Below are positions 57,634-64,000 of a DNA stretch of 64,000 bases, piece after piece. The stretch covers positions 62,001 through 126,000 of the forward strand of contig NZ_AFHG01000058.1 in assembly GCF_000214035.2 (NCBI RefSeq), read 5' to 3'. Source of the stretch: Methyloversatilis universalis FAM5. GTDB taxonomy: Bacteria > Pseudomonadota > Gammaproteobacteria > Burkholderiales > Rhodocyclaceae. The position numbers were made by a program, and so were the translations under genes. The notes under the pieces are model-generated. The model was not told the DNA's origin. It searched no databases and was given only the letters and a program-made list of their open reading frames with translations. Every line of letters begins with the position of its first letter. The stretch's first letter is position 1.

Positions 57634-58023
57634 TCAGCGCGCGAAGTCGCCGTCTAGGTAGTACCAGCGGCCGTTTTCGCGTACGAAGCGGCTGGTTTCA
57701 TGCAGCCGGTGCGCCCGACCCGCAATTTTGCTGCGAGCGACGAATTCCACGGTGCCGTGGTCGGCATCGCTCAGCGCGTGCGCTTTCACCTCCAGCCCCA
57801 GCCATCTGAGGCCCGGTTCCGGCGGCGGCAGATCCTGCGGCCGGGTGTCCGGATGCCAGGTGTCCAGCAGGTAGTCACGCCGGTCCAGCACGAAGGCGCT
57901 GTAGCGCGAGCGCATCAGCGCCTCCGGCGTCGGCGCGGCCTCGCCGGCGTGGAAGCGGGCGCAGCAATCATCCGCCGGACGACCGCTGCCGCAGACGCAG
58001 AGCGCGGCCGGTTCCGGCTTCAA
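57634..58023 (-). CDS. YchJ-like SEC-C metal-binding protein
   Basis: 129 residues. An N-terminal zinc-binding SEC-C motif (CVCGSGRPADDCCARF) and a NTF2-like body (EALMRSRYSAFVLDRRDYLLDTWHP ... FVRENGRWYYLDGD) match the YchJ/UPF0225 family, function unknown. Its start overlaps the stop of the lipoprotein gene by 4 bases. Confidence 0.9.
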   Translation of the reverse strand: MKPEPAALCVCGSGRPADDCCARFHAGEAAPTPEALMRSRYSAFVLDRRDYLLDTWHPDTRPQDLPPPEPGLRWLGLEVKAHALSDADHGTVEFVARSKIAGRAHRLHETSRFVRENGRWYYLDGDFAR

Positions 58024-58460
58024 TACTTGCTTACCCGGGTGTTGCCGCTCGAACCGACCAGCTTGACGCGGTCGCCCGGATTGAATTTCTCGTCGCCTTC
58101 CTGCACCACTGCGATCACGTTGCCGTTGTCCAGCCGTATCGTGATTTCAAGGCCGGAACGGCGGGTGGCGCCTTCTTCGATCAGCGCGCCGGCGACGCCG
58201 CCGACCACTGCGCCGGCGATGGCGCCGGCGGTGGAGCCGCGGCCGCCCGCCAGACCGCCGATGGCAGCACCCGAGGCGGTACCCACGTGCGACTTGGTGC
58301 CTTCGATGGTGACCGGGCGCACGCTTTCCACGGTGCCCATGCGCACCGACATTTCGCGGCGCGCCTGGTCGCGCGAATAGGTGTCACCCGACAGGCTGGA
58401 CTGGCAGCCGGCCAGTGCGATGCCGGCCAGCATCAGCGCGGGAAGCGCCAAGCGGTTCAT
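58020..58460 (-). CDS. Glycine-zipper outer membrane lipoprotein (SlyB/Pcp-like)
   Basis: 146 residues. Lipobox ALAGC (Cys19). A glycine-zipper 2TM stretch (GAAIGGLAGGRGSTAGAI and AVVGGVAGALIEE, about 64-95) is followed by a small beta domain (LEITIRLDNGNVIAVVQEGD). It resembles the SlyB/PCP lipoproteins involved in outer-membrane integrity under PhoPQ in enterics; regulation here is not evident. It is co-transcribed with the YchJ-like gene. Confidence 0.9.
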   Translation of the reverse strand: MNRLALPALMLAGIALAGCQSSLSGDTYSRDQARREMSVRMGTVESVRPVTIEGTKSHVGTASGAAIGGLAGGRGSTAGAIAGAVVGGVAGALIEEGATRRSGLEITIRLDNGNVIAVVQEGDEKFNPGDRVKLVGSSGNTRVSKY

Positions 58461-58575
58461 GTCATGTTCTCCTTGTGTTCGCTGCTCATTGACCGGCCCG
58501 CGGCCGGTCAACCGTTCATTTAACGCGTGCGCCGTCCGGCCGTCCTGCCGTAATCGTGAGCAGTTGTTTCGACGC

Positions 58576-59514
58576 TCAGAAATCCAGTGCGCTGCCGAAG
58601 GCGGCGCGGTAGCGGCGCTCGATCTCGGTGCGGGTCGGCGCGTGGTTCTGGCCGCCGCGGTGGGCGATCTTGATCGCGCCCATGACCGAAGCCAGGCGGG
58701 CCGCATTCACGATGCCGGCGCCGCGCGACAGGCCGTACAGCAGGCCGCCGCGGTAGGCGTCGCCGCAGCCGGTCGGGTCGACCAGCGCGTCGGCCTGTAC
58801 GCAGGCCACTTCGGTCACCGTGCCGTCGTGATAGACGCGCGATCCTTCTGCGCCGCGGGTGACGATGAGCGCCTCAACTTTTTCGGCGACCTGCGCTTCG
58901 CTCAGGCCGGTGCGGTCGCACAGCATGCGCGCCTCGTAGTCATTGACCGTGCACCAGGTGGCCAGTTCGAGGAAGTGCAGCAGGTCCTTGCCGTCGAACA
59001 TCGGCATGCCCTGGCCCGGATCGAAGATGAAGGGCGTGCCCGCATCGGCGAACTGCCGGGCGTGGGTGAGCATGCCATCGCGTCCGTCCGGCGCAACGAT
59101 GCCCAGTTTCACGCCCTGCGCGTCGGTCACGCGGTTCTCGTGCGAAAAGCTCATCGCGCCCGGGTGGAAGGCGGTGATCTGGTTGTCGTCCAGATCGGTG
59201 GTGATGAAGCACTGCGCGGTGAAGGCGTCGTCGATCCGGCGTACATGGGTGACCGGAATGCCGAGCGCCGCGAAACGCTCGAAGTAGGGGCCGGCGTCCT
59301 GACCGACGGTGGCCATCATCAGCGGTTCGCCGCCAAGCAGCTTCAGGTTGTAGGCGATGTTGCCGGCACAGCCGCCGAATTCGCGCCGCATCTCCGGCAC
59401 CAGGAAGGACACGTTCAGGATGTGGATCTGGTCCGGCAGGATGTGGTGCTTGAAGCGGTCCGGGAAGACCATGATGTTGTCATAGGCGATCGAGCCGCAG
59501 ATGAGGACGGACAT
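58576..59514 (-). CDS. PfkB family carbohydrate/adenosine kinase
   Basis: 312 residues of the ribokinase fold. N-terminal signature GGCAGNIAYNLKLLGGEP, substrate region ITTDLDDNQITAFHPGAM, and C-terminal PfkB motif DPTGCGDAYRGGLLYGL with the catalytic Asp. The sequence is close to bacterial enzymes labelled adenosine kinase-like; the sugar or nucleoside is not certain. Start at MSVLICGSIAYDN; longer frame upstream overlaps the glycosyltransferase end. Confidence 0.9.
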   Translation of the reverse strand: MSVLICGSIAYDNIMVFPDRFKHHILPDQIHILNVSFLVPEMRREFGGCAGNIAYNLKLLGGEPLMMATVGQDAGPYFERFAALGIPVTHVRRIDDAFTAQCFITTDLDDNQITAFHPGAMSFSHENRVTDAQGVKLGIVAPDGRDGMLTHARQFADAGTPFIFDPGQGMPMFDGKDLLHFLELATWCTVNDYEARMLCDRTGLSEAQVAEKVEALIVTRGAEGSRVYHDGTVTEVACVQADALVDPTGCGDAYRGGLLYGLSRGAGIVNAARLASVMGAIKIAHRGGQNHAPTRTEIERRYRAAFGSALDF

Positions 59515-59578
59515 GAAGGGCGGGCCTGTCGGGGAAAACCGCGAGTATACGGCGCCGGCAGGCCGCCGGCGCGCGGTT

Positions 59579-60814
59579 TCAGAGGCCGTCGCCGCGCGCC
59601 AGCCGCAGGTCTTCCGCGCTGCGCACCGCCGCGCGCAGCCGGCCGGCGAAGCGCTCGGCGACGCTCGCCCAGTCCAGCCCTTCGACGCTGGCGCGGGCGC
59701 CGGTCGCCATCCGCGCACGCAGCGCGTCGTCGGTGCCGGCGCGCAGCACCTGGGCGATGAAGGCGGCTTCGTCGCCGGGCGGCGCCAGCAGGCCGTTGTG
59801 GCCGGCGTCCACCAGCTCCGCGGCGGCCGCCTGCGCGTAGCTCACCACCGGCAGGCCGCTGGCCAGCGCCTCGGTCAGCACGTTGCCGAAGGTTTCGGTC
59901 AGGCTGCCGAACAGGAAGAGGTCGGCGCTGGCGTAATGCATGGCCAGGTCCTCGCCGCTGCGCATGCCGGCGAACAGGTGGTGCGGATACTGGCGGGCCA
60001 GCGATTCCCGTGCCGGGCCGTCGCCCACCCACAGCATGCGCGCGTCCGGACGCTGCGCGCGCAGGGCTTCGAAGGCGCGCGCCACCAGATCGAGGTTCTT
60101 TTCCGGCGCCAGCCGGCTCACGAAGGCGACCACCAGATCCTGCGGGCCGACGCCCCAGGCAGCGCGCAGGGCCTGGTTGCGGCGGGCCGGTGAATACAGC
60201 GCGGTATCGACGCCGCGCGACACCACTTCGAGATTGCGGTAGCCGCAGTCGGCCAGCTGGGACTGCAGCGCACGGGTGGGCACGAAGGTGGCGTGGCCGA
60301 GATTGTGAAAGCGGCGCAGATAGGCGGAGATCGGCCGCTTCAGCCAGCGCATGCCGTAGTGCGCGCTGTAGGCGTCGAAATTGGTGCGGAAGTCGCTGGT
60401 GACCGGCAGCTTGAGCTTGCGCGCGGCGGCCATGGCCGACCAGCCGAGCGGGCCTTCGGTGACCAGATGAACCAGATCAGGCCGTTCCAGCGTCCACAGC
60501 TTGGCCAGCTTCTGCTTGGCCGGCAGGCCGACCCGCAGGCTGCCGTACTTGGGAATGGGCACGCCGCGCGCCAGCACCTCGCGCAGCGGGCCGTCGCGCT
60601 GCGGCGCGTCGGCCGGGTGTTGTCTGGGGCGGATGAGCTGCACCCGGTGGCCGCGCGCGAGCAGGCCGTCCACCATGCGTTTGAGGCTCATCGCGACGCC
60701 ATTGATTTCCGGCGGCCAGGTTTCGGTCACCACCGCGATGCGCAGCGCTTCGTCGGCGCCGTGCAGGCGTTCGACCGTGAAGGCGATGTCGGGGCTGAGC
60801 TCGGAGCGGCGCAT
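59579..60814 (-). CDS. GT4-family glycosyltransferase
   Basis: 411 residues. GT-B fold: N-terminal acceptor half (AVVTETWPPEINGVAMSL), GEGTH-type donor half with FVSRLAPEKNLDLVARAF, LWVGDGPARESL and FGSLTETFGNVLTEALASGLP (the E-x7-E motif of GT4). It resembles the alpha-mannosyl/glucosyl transferases that glycosylate diacylglycerol or phosphatidylinositol (PimB/MgtA-like). The acceptor is unknown. ATG 60814 gives a short basic leader before the fold. Confidence 0.88.
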   Translation of the reverse strand: MRRSELSPDIAFTVERLHGADEALRIAVVTETWPPEINGVAMSLKRMVDGLLARGHRVQLIRPRQHPADAPQRDGPLREVLARGVPIPKYGSLRVGLPAKQKLAKLWTLERPDLVHLVTEGPLGWSAMAAARKLKLPVTSDFRTNFDAYSAHYGMRWLKRPISAYLRRFHNLGHATFVPTRALQSQLADCGYRNLEVVSRGVDTALYSPARRNQALRAAWGVGPQDLVVAFVSRLAPEKNLDLVARAFEALRAQRPDARMLWVGDGPARESLARQYPHHLFAGMRSGEDLAMHYASADLFLFGSLTETFGNVLTEALASGLPVVSYAQAAAAELVDAGHNGLLAPPGDEAAFIAQVLRAGTDDALRARMATGARASVEGLDWASVAERFAGRLRAAVRSAEDLRLARGDGL

Positions 60815-60932
60815 GCCGGCAGTGTCCGGCGTGGTCAAGGCAGGCACGTGACGGGTGCGTGACGCTGTCGTGACAGCGTGGTGCGGGCGCCGGGCGGCAG
60901 GTAGACTGGCGGTTTCAGCCACCCGTACGCCC

Positions 60933-61412
60933 ATGTTCCTGCTGCGTTCCCTGTTCGCTGCTCTCGTGCTGATGTCAGTGCCGCCGACCATGGCGGATGA
61001 GCTGCGCGTGCAGGCGCCCCAGGCGCTGCCGGCCGGCAGCGCGGCGGGTCTTGCACCGCTGCTGGCACCGTACGCCGGCAAGCCGCTGCTGATCAATTTC
61101 TGGGCGTCCTGGTGCGAACCCTGCCGCGAGGAAATTCCGGCACTGGCCGCGCTGCATGCCCGCGGCATCCGGGTGCTCACGGTGGCGGTGGCAGACCGCG
61201 AGGCGGACGCGCAGCGCTTTCTCGGCGGCGCCGGCCCCGGTCTGCCGCTGGCGCATGACCGGGACCAGAAGCTGAGCCGCGCGCTGGGCGTGACCCTGCT
61301 GCCCTACAGCCTGGTGCTGGATGCGCGACACCGCGTCGTGGCGCGGGTGGAAGGCGCGCAGGACTGGACCGATGCATCGGTCATCGCCACGCTGAACAGG
61401 CTCATGCAGTAA
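60933..61412 (+). CDS. TlpA/ResA-like periplasmic thioredoxin
   Basis: 159 residues. Signal peptide (LFAALVLMSVPPTMA) then a thioredoxin fold with INFWASWCEPCREEIPAL (redox Cys61 and Cys64) and a cis-proline at VTLLPYSLVLD. Such proteins keep cytochrome c or other extracytoplasmic cysteines reduced. It is 25 bases upstream of the transglutaminase-fold gene on the same strand, so they are likely co-transcribed. Confidence 0.9.
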   Translation: MFLLRSLFAALVLMSVPPTMADELRVQAPQALPAGSAAGLAPLLAPYAGKPLLINFWASWCEPCREEIPALAALHARGIRVLTVAVADREADAQRFLGGAGPGLPLAHDRDQKLSRALGVTLLPYSLVLDARHRVVARVEGAQDWTDASVIATLNRLMQ

Positions 61413-61437
61413 TCGGACATACAAAGGAAGGATGTAC

Positions 61438-62526
61438 ATGGATCGCCGTCGTTTCATAGAGCTGTCTGCACTGGCCGGTCTGTCGGCATCGCTGCCGCAT
61501 GTGGCCCGGGCGGCGTTCGCGCCGTCGCCGGCCCACGGCTGGCGCAGCTTCGAGGTGGTGACCCGGGTCGAGCCGGTGGCCACCGACACCGACGTGACGG
61601 TGTGGATTCCGCTGCCTTCGGTCGAACAGCCGGACTGGATCCGGGTGCTGGGCAACGAGTGGGGCGGCAATGCGGCGCGCGCCGGCATCGCGGTCGATCC
61701 GGTCTATGGCAGCCGCATGCTGGTGGCGCAGTGGCTCAAGGGCCAGGGCGTGCCGGAACTCGAGGTGGTGAGCCGGGTGAGCACCCGCGACCGGGCGCTC
61801 GATCTGTCGTCGCCCGGCAAGGTGGCGGATCTCGACGATGCGACCCGCCAGCTCTACACCCGCGCCACCGAACTGCTGCCGACCGACGGCATCGTGCGCG
61901 ATACCGCGCTCGAAGCCACGCGCGGCGCGAAGACCGACATGGAGCGCGCACGTGCGCTCTACGACTGGGTGTGCGACCGCACCGAGCGCAATCCCAAGAC
62001 CCGCGGCTGCGGTCTGGGGGACATCCGCAGCATGCTGGTCAGCGGCAATCTGTCGGGCAAGTGTGCCGACCTCAACGCGCTGTTCGTCGGCATGGCGCGC
62101 TCGGTCGGTCTGCCGGCGCGCGATGTCTATGGCATCCGTGTCGCCGATTCGCGTTTCGGCTACAAGAGTCTGGGCAAGTCCGGTGACATATCGAAGGCGC
62201 AGCACTGCCGTGCCGAGGTGTGGCTCACCGGCTTCGGCTGGGTGCCGGTCGATCCGGCCGACGTGCGCAAGGTGGTGCTGGAAGAGAAGCCGGGTCTGAC
62301 ACTGAAGGATGACGTCGTCGTCGCTGCACGCGAGAAGCTGTTCGGCGCCTGGGAAATGAACTGGCTGGCCTACAACTTCGGTCATGACATCGCGCTGCCC
62401 GGCTCGGCCGGCCCGACGTTGCCCTTCCTGATGTATCCGCAGGGAGAAACCGCCGGCGGCCGCTTCGACAGCCTGGACCCGGGCGCCTTCAGCTACACCA
62501 TCAAGTCGCGCGAAGTCACGGGCTGA
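61438..62526 (+). CDS. Exported transglutaminase-like protein
   Basis: 362 residues. Tat-like signal at the start (MDRRRFIELSALAGLSASLP). The papain/transglutaminase core has the catalytic triad Cys209 (NLSGKCADLNALFVGMARS), His256 (KAQHCRAEVWL) and Asp272 (WVPVDPAD). Substrate unknown; in exported bacterial members amidase or peptide cross-linking activity is assumed. ATG 61438 is preferred, since the ribosome site aaggaagg is 6 bases upstream; ATG 61432 is too near it. Confidence 0.87.
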   Translation: MDRRRFIELSALAGLSASLPHVARAAFAPSPAHGWRSFEVVTRVEPVATDTDVTVWIPLPSVEQPDWIRVLGNEWGGNAARAGIAVDPVYGSRMLVAQWLKGQGVPELEVVSRVSTRDRALDLSSPGKVADLDDATRQLYTRATELLPTDGIVRDTALEATRGAKTDMERARALYDWVCDRTERNPKTRGCGLGDIRSMLVSGNLSGKCADLNALFVGMARSVGLPARDVYGIRVADSRFGYKSLGKSGDISKAQHCRAEVWLTGFGWVPVDPADVRKVVLEEKPGLTLKDDVVVAAREKLFGAWEMNWLAYNFGHDIALPGSAGPTLPFLMYPQGETAGGRFDSLDPGAFSYTIKSREVTG

Positions 62527-62625
62527 TGCCCGACCGGTCAGGGTGCGAAGTCCGGGCGCCCTGAAATCTCCTCGCTGTGCGCCGTACGGCCGCAGCGGCT
62601 GCGGGGCGGCCGATGCCGCCCGGCC

Positions 62626-63267
62626 CTATTCGTGTCCGCCTTCCGGATACACCGTGACCGACAGGAAGCGGATCGGCACTTCCACCAGCTTTTCCGGCCC
62701 GTGCGGCACGTTGCCGTCGAAGGTGAGCGCATCGCCCGGACGCAGCTCGTACACCGTCTTGCCGTGGCGGTACTCGATGCAGCCTTCCAGCATGTAGATG
62801 AACTCGGTGCCCGGATGTTCGAACACCGGATAGGGCGGCTGGTCCTGGTCGATCGTGATCAGGAAGGGCTCGAAGCGCTTGGTCGGCCCCTGGTGATAGG
62901 ACAGCAGGTTGTATATGTGGCCGGCGCGCGAACCGCGGCGGGCCACCTCCATGCTCTCGCCCGCCTTGATCAGCTGGGCGCCTTCGCCATCGGTCTGATA
63001 GTTCTTGAACAGCGCCGACAGCGACACCCCCAGCGCGCGCGCGATCCGCGACAGCGCGTCGAGGCTGGTCGCGGTCTGGCCGTTCTCTATCCGCGAAAGC
63101 ATGCCGCGGCTGATCTCCGCCCGCTCGGAAATGTCCGCGATGGTCAGCCCGTGGGCCCTCCGCAGCTCCCGAATGGTGTTGCCCAGGTAGCGCTCCAGCT
63201 CGCCTTCCAGGGCGGCTTCTTGTATGGACATCGCGTCTCCGCCTTCACCGTCTGTTTGGGTCTTCAT
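62626..63267 (-). CDS. XRE-family regulator with cupin domain
   Basis: 213 residues. Helix-turn-helix at about 28-85 (ELRRAHGLTIADISERAEIS, RIENGQTATSLDALSRIARA) and a C-terminal cupin (about 140-205; FEHPGTEFIYMLEGCIEYRH, LRPGDALTFDGNVPHGPE). This architecture is common in regulators of amine and amino-acid catabolism, the cupin sensing a small metabolite. Start at 63267 or at the internal ATG 63231. It diverges from the FAD oxidoreductase gene, which it probably controls. Confidence 0.92.
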   Translation of the reverse strand: MKTQTDGEGGDAMSIQEAALEGELERYLGNTIRELRRAHGLTIADISERAEISRGMLSRIENGQTATSLDALSRIARALGVSLSALFKNYQTDGEGAQLIKAGESMEVARRGSRAGHIYNLLSYHQGPTKRFEPFLITIDQDQPPYPVFEHPGTEFIYMLEGCIEYRHGKTVYELRPGDALTFDGNVPHGPEKLVEVPIRFLSVTVYPEGGHE

Positions 63268-63314
63268 TGCCCCATGCCTGACTTTATCTTACCCATGAGG
63301 TTTCATAAAAAGAA

Positions 63315-63348
63315 TTTAAGTTGACTTGGCTTAAAAAAGGTTCATGAT
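63315..63348 (+). promoter_or_regulatory. Promoter and candidate operator of the oxidoreductase operon
   Basis: -35 TTGACT (63321-63326), 16-base spacer and -10 CATGAT (63343-63348). The -35 is flanked by a perfect inverted repeat, tttaag (63315-63320) and cttaaa (63330-63335), and overlaps a palindrome aagttgactt (63318-63327). The surroundings are AT-rich. A regulator bound here would block polymerase, fitting control by the divergent XRE-cupin protein. Confidence 0.55.
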
Positions 63349-63429
63349 TAGAAAAAAAGTTGCTTCTCTTGAAACACGCTGCACTGCAGCAGAAGCGACC
63401 CCCTTTCAGTCTGGACTACAGGAAAGCAC

Positions 63430-64000
63430 ATGCCCTGGCGCCTATTGCGATTCGGTCTGTCGAAGTCCCATCCGGAACCCCGGATGTTCACGGCTCACGA
63501 CAAGCTCAAGCCCTCCTACGACGTTGTGATCATTGGCGGTGGGGGGCACGGCCTGGCCAGCGCCTACTACCTCGCCCGTGATCATGGCATCACCAACGTC
63601 GCGGTGCTCGAGAAGGGCTACATCGGTGGCGGCAACACCGGCCGCAACACCACCATCATCCGCTCGAACTATCTCACGCCGGAAGGCGTGAAGTTCTACG
63701 ACAAGTCGGTGCAGCTGTACCAGGACCTGTCTACCGAGTTCGATCTCAACCTCTTCTATTCCACCCGCGGCCACTTCACGCTGGCTCACACCGATTCCGC
63801 GATGCGCACGATGCGCTGGCGCGCAGAGGTGAACAAGCACTACGGCATCGCGTCCGAAGTGGTGGGTCCGGAAGAAGTGAAGCGCCAGACCCCGCAGATC
63901 GATCTGTCCTGTGGCGGCCACGCGCCGATCCAGGGCGCGCTGTACCACGCGCCGGGCGCAGTGGCCCGTCACGACGCGGTGGCCTGGGGCTACGGTCGCG
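63430..64000 (+). CDS. Sarcosine oxidase beta/N-methylglutamate dehydrogenase-type FAD oxidoreductase, 5' part
   Basis: The first 190 residues of a frame that runs off the window. A short leader precedes the FAD-binding motif VVIIGGGGHGLASAYYLARD, then VLEKGYIGGGNTGRNTTIIR and FYDKSVQLYQDLS, as in SoxB, the catalytic beta subunit of heterotetrameric sarcosine oxidase. MgdA of the N-methylglutamate pathway for methylamine use is a homologue and is equally compatible; the next genes (soxDAG or mgdBCD with mgs and gmaS) would decide. The ATG at 63430 follows aggaaag. Divergent from an XRE-cupin regulator. Confidence 0.88.
   Translation, partial: MPWRLLRFGLSKSHPEPRMFTAHDKLKPSYDVVIIGGGGHGLASAYYLARDHGITNVAVLEKGYIGGGNTGRNTTIIRSNYLTPEGVKFYDKSVQLYQDLSTEFDLNLFYSTRGHFTLAHTDSAMRTMRWRAEVNKHYGIASEVVGPEEVKRQTPQIDLSCGGHAPIQGALYHAPGAVARHDAVAWGYGR

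Overview
This 64 kb window is GC-rich, densely coded chromosomal DNA from a betaproteobacterium. The gene set fits the Rhodocyclales/Methyloversatilis neighbourhood: a PEP-CTERM surface protein, a Pqi/MCE system, HPr/EI phosphotransferase components, and at the right edge a sarcosine-oxidase-beta/N-methylglutamate-dehydrogenase-like gene. That placement is inference from content; no rRNA or tRNA gene was seen to anchor it.

Layout. 0-3 kb: end of ptsH, ptsI, then ruvC and ruvA on the plus strand (ruvB is about 51 kb away on the other strand). 3-9 kb: an EAL/HDOD signalling protein with a ferredoxin-reductase-type flavoenzyme, an SDR protein, HemJ, an RlmL-like rRNA methyltransferase, a small exported protein and a cytochrome c preceded by a perfect FNR/ANR box. 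9-15 kb: an accessory island on the minus strand with an IS3-type remnant and a four-gene Rhs locus in which the Rhs protein is split into two separately exported polypeptides, separated by a small exported cysteine-containing protein and followed by a small membrane-anchored EF-hand protein (putative immunity). The 5' part of this island is visibly less GC-rich than its surroundings. 15-19 kb: metH, preceded by a promoter, a SAM-II-type pseudoknot riboswitch and an intrinsic terminator. 19-25.4 kb: GNAT, RNase D-like exonuclease, ArsC, then an ECF41 sigma factor operon with its recognisable promoter, a YcaC-type hydrolase and pirin, the last divergent from a LysR regulator. 25.4-31.3 kb: TerB-like protein, the pqiA1-pqiA2-pqiB-pqiC operon and an SLC13-type transporter.

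31.4-35.1 kb holds a secreted metallophosphoesterase with four internal repeats and a C-terminal dockerin-like module, followed at once by a PEP-CTERM protein whose body resembles a cohesin: a candidate dockerin-cohesin surface pair. 35.1-47.9 kb is a nonribosomal peptide operon on the minus strand: an acyl-activating ligase with carrier domain (loader), a three-module 3,421-residue synthetase (C-A-T x3, TE) and an Sfp-type phosphopantetheinyl transferase. Long near-identical DNA blocks in modules 1 and 2 indicate recent duplication or gene conversion. A B12-binding/radical SAM gene diverges from it.

50-64 kb: a DUF1501/DUF1800 exported pair, an AbiV-like protein, ruvB, RsuA-type pseudouridine synthase, MBL hydrolase, GST, a small acidic protein, YchJ-like protein, glycine-zipper lipoprotein, PfkB kinase, GT4 glycosyltransferase, TlpA-like thioredoxin, an exported transglutaminase-fold protein, and an XRE-cupin regulator divergent from the truncated FAD oxidoreductase gene that ends the window.

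The least explained items are the split Rhs locus, the cohesin/dockerin pair and the acyl-tripeptide synthetase. The best supported regulatory finds are the SAM-II riboswitch on metH, the ECF41 promoter and the FNR box. All calls were made by reading the sequence; no database search was run.
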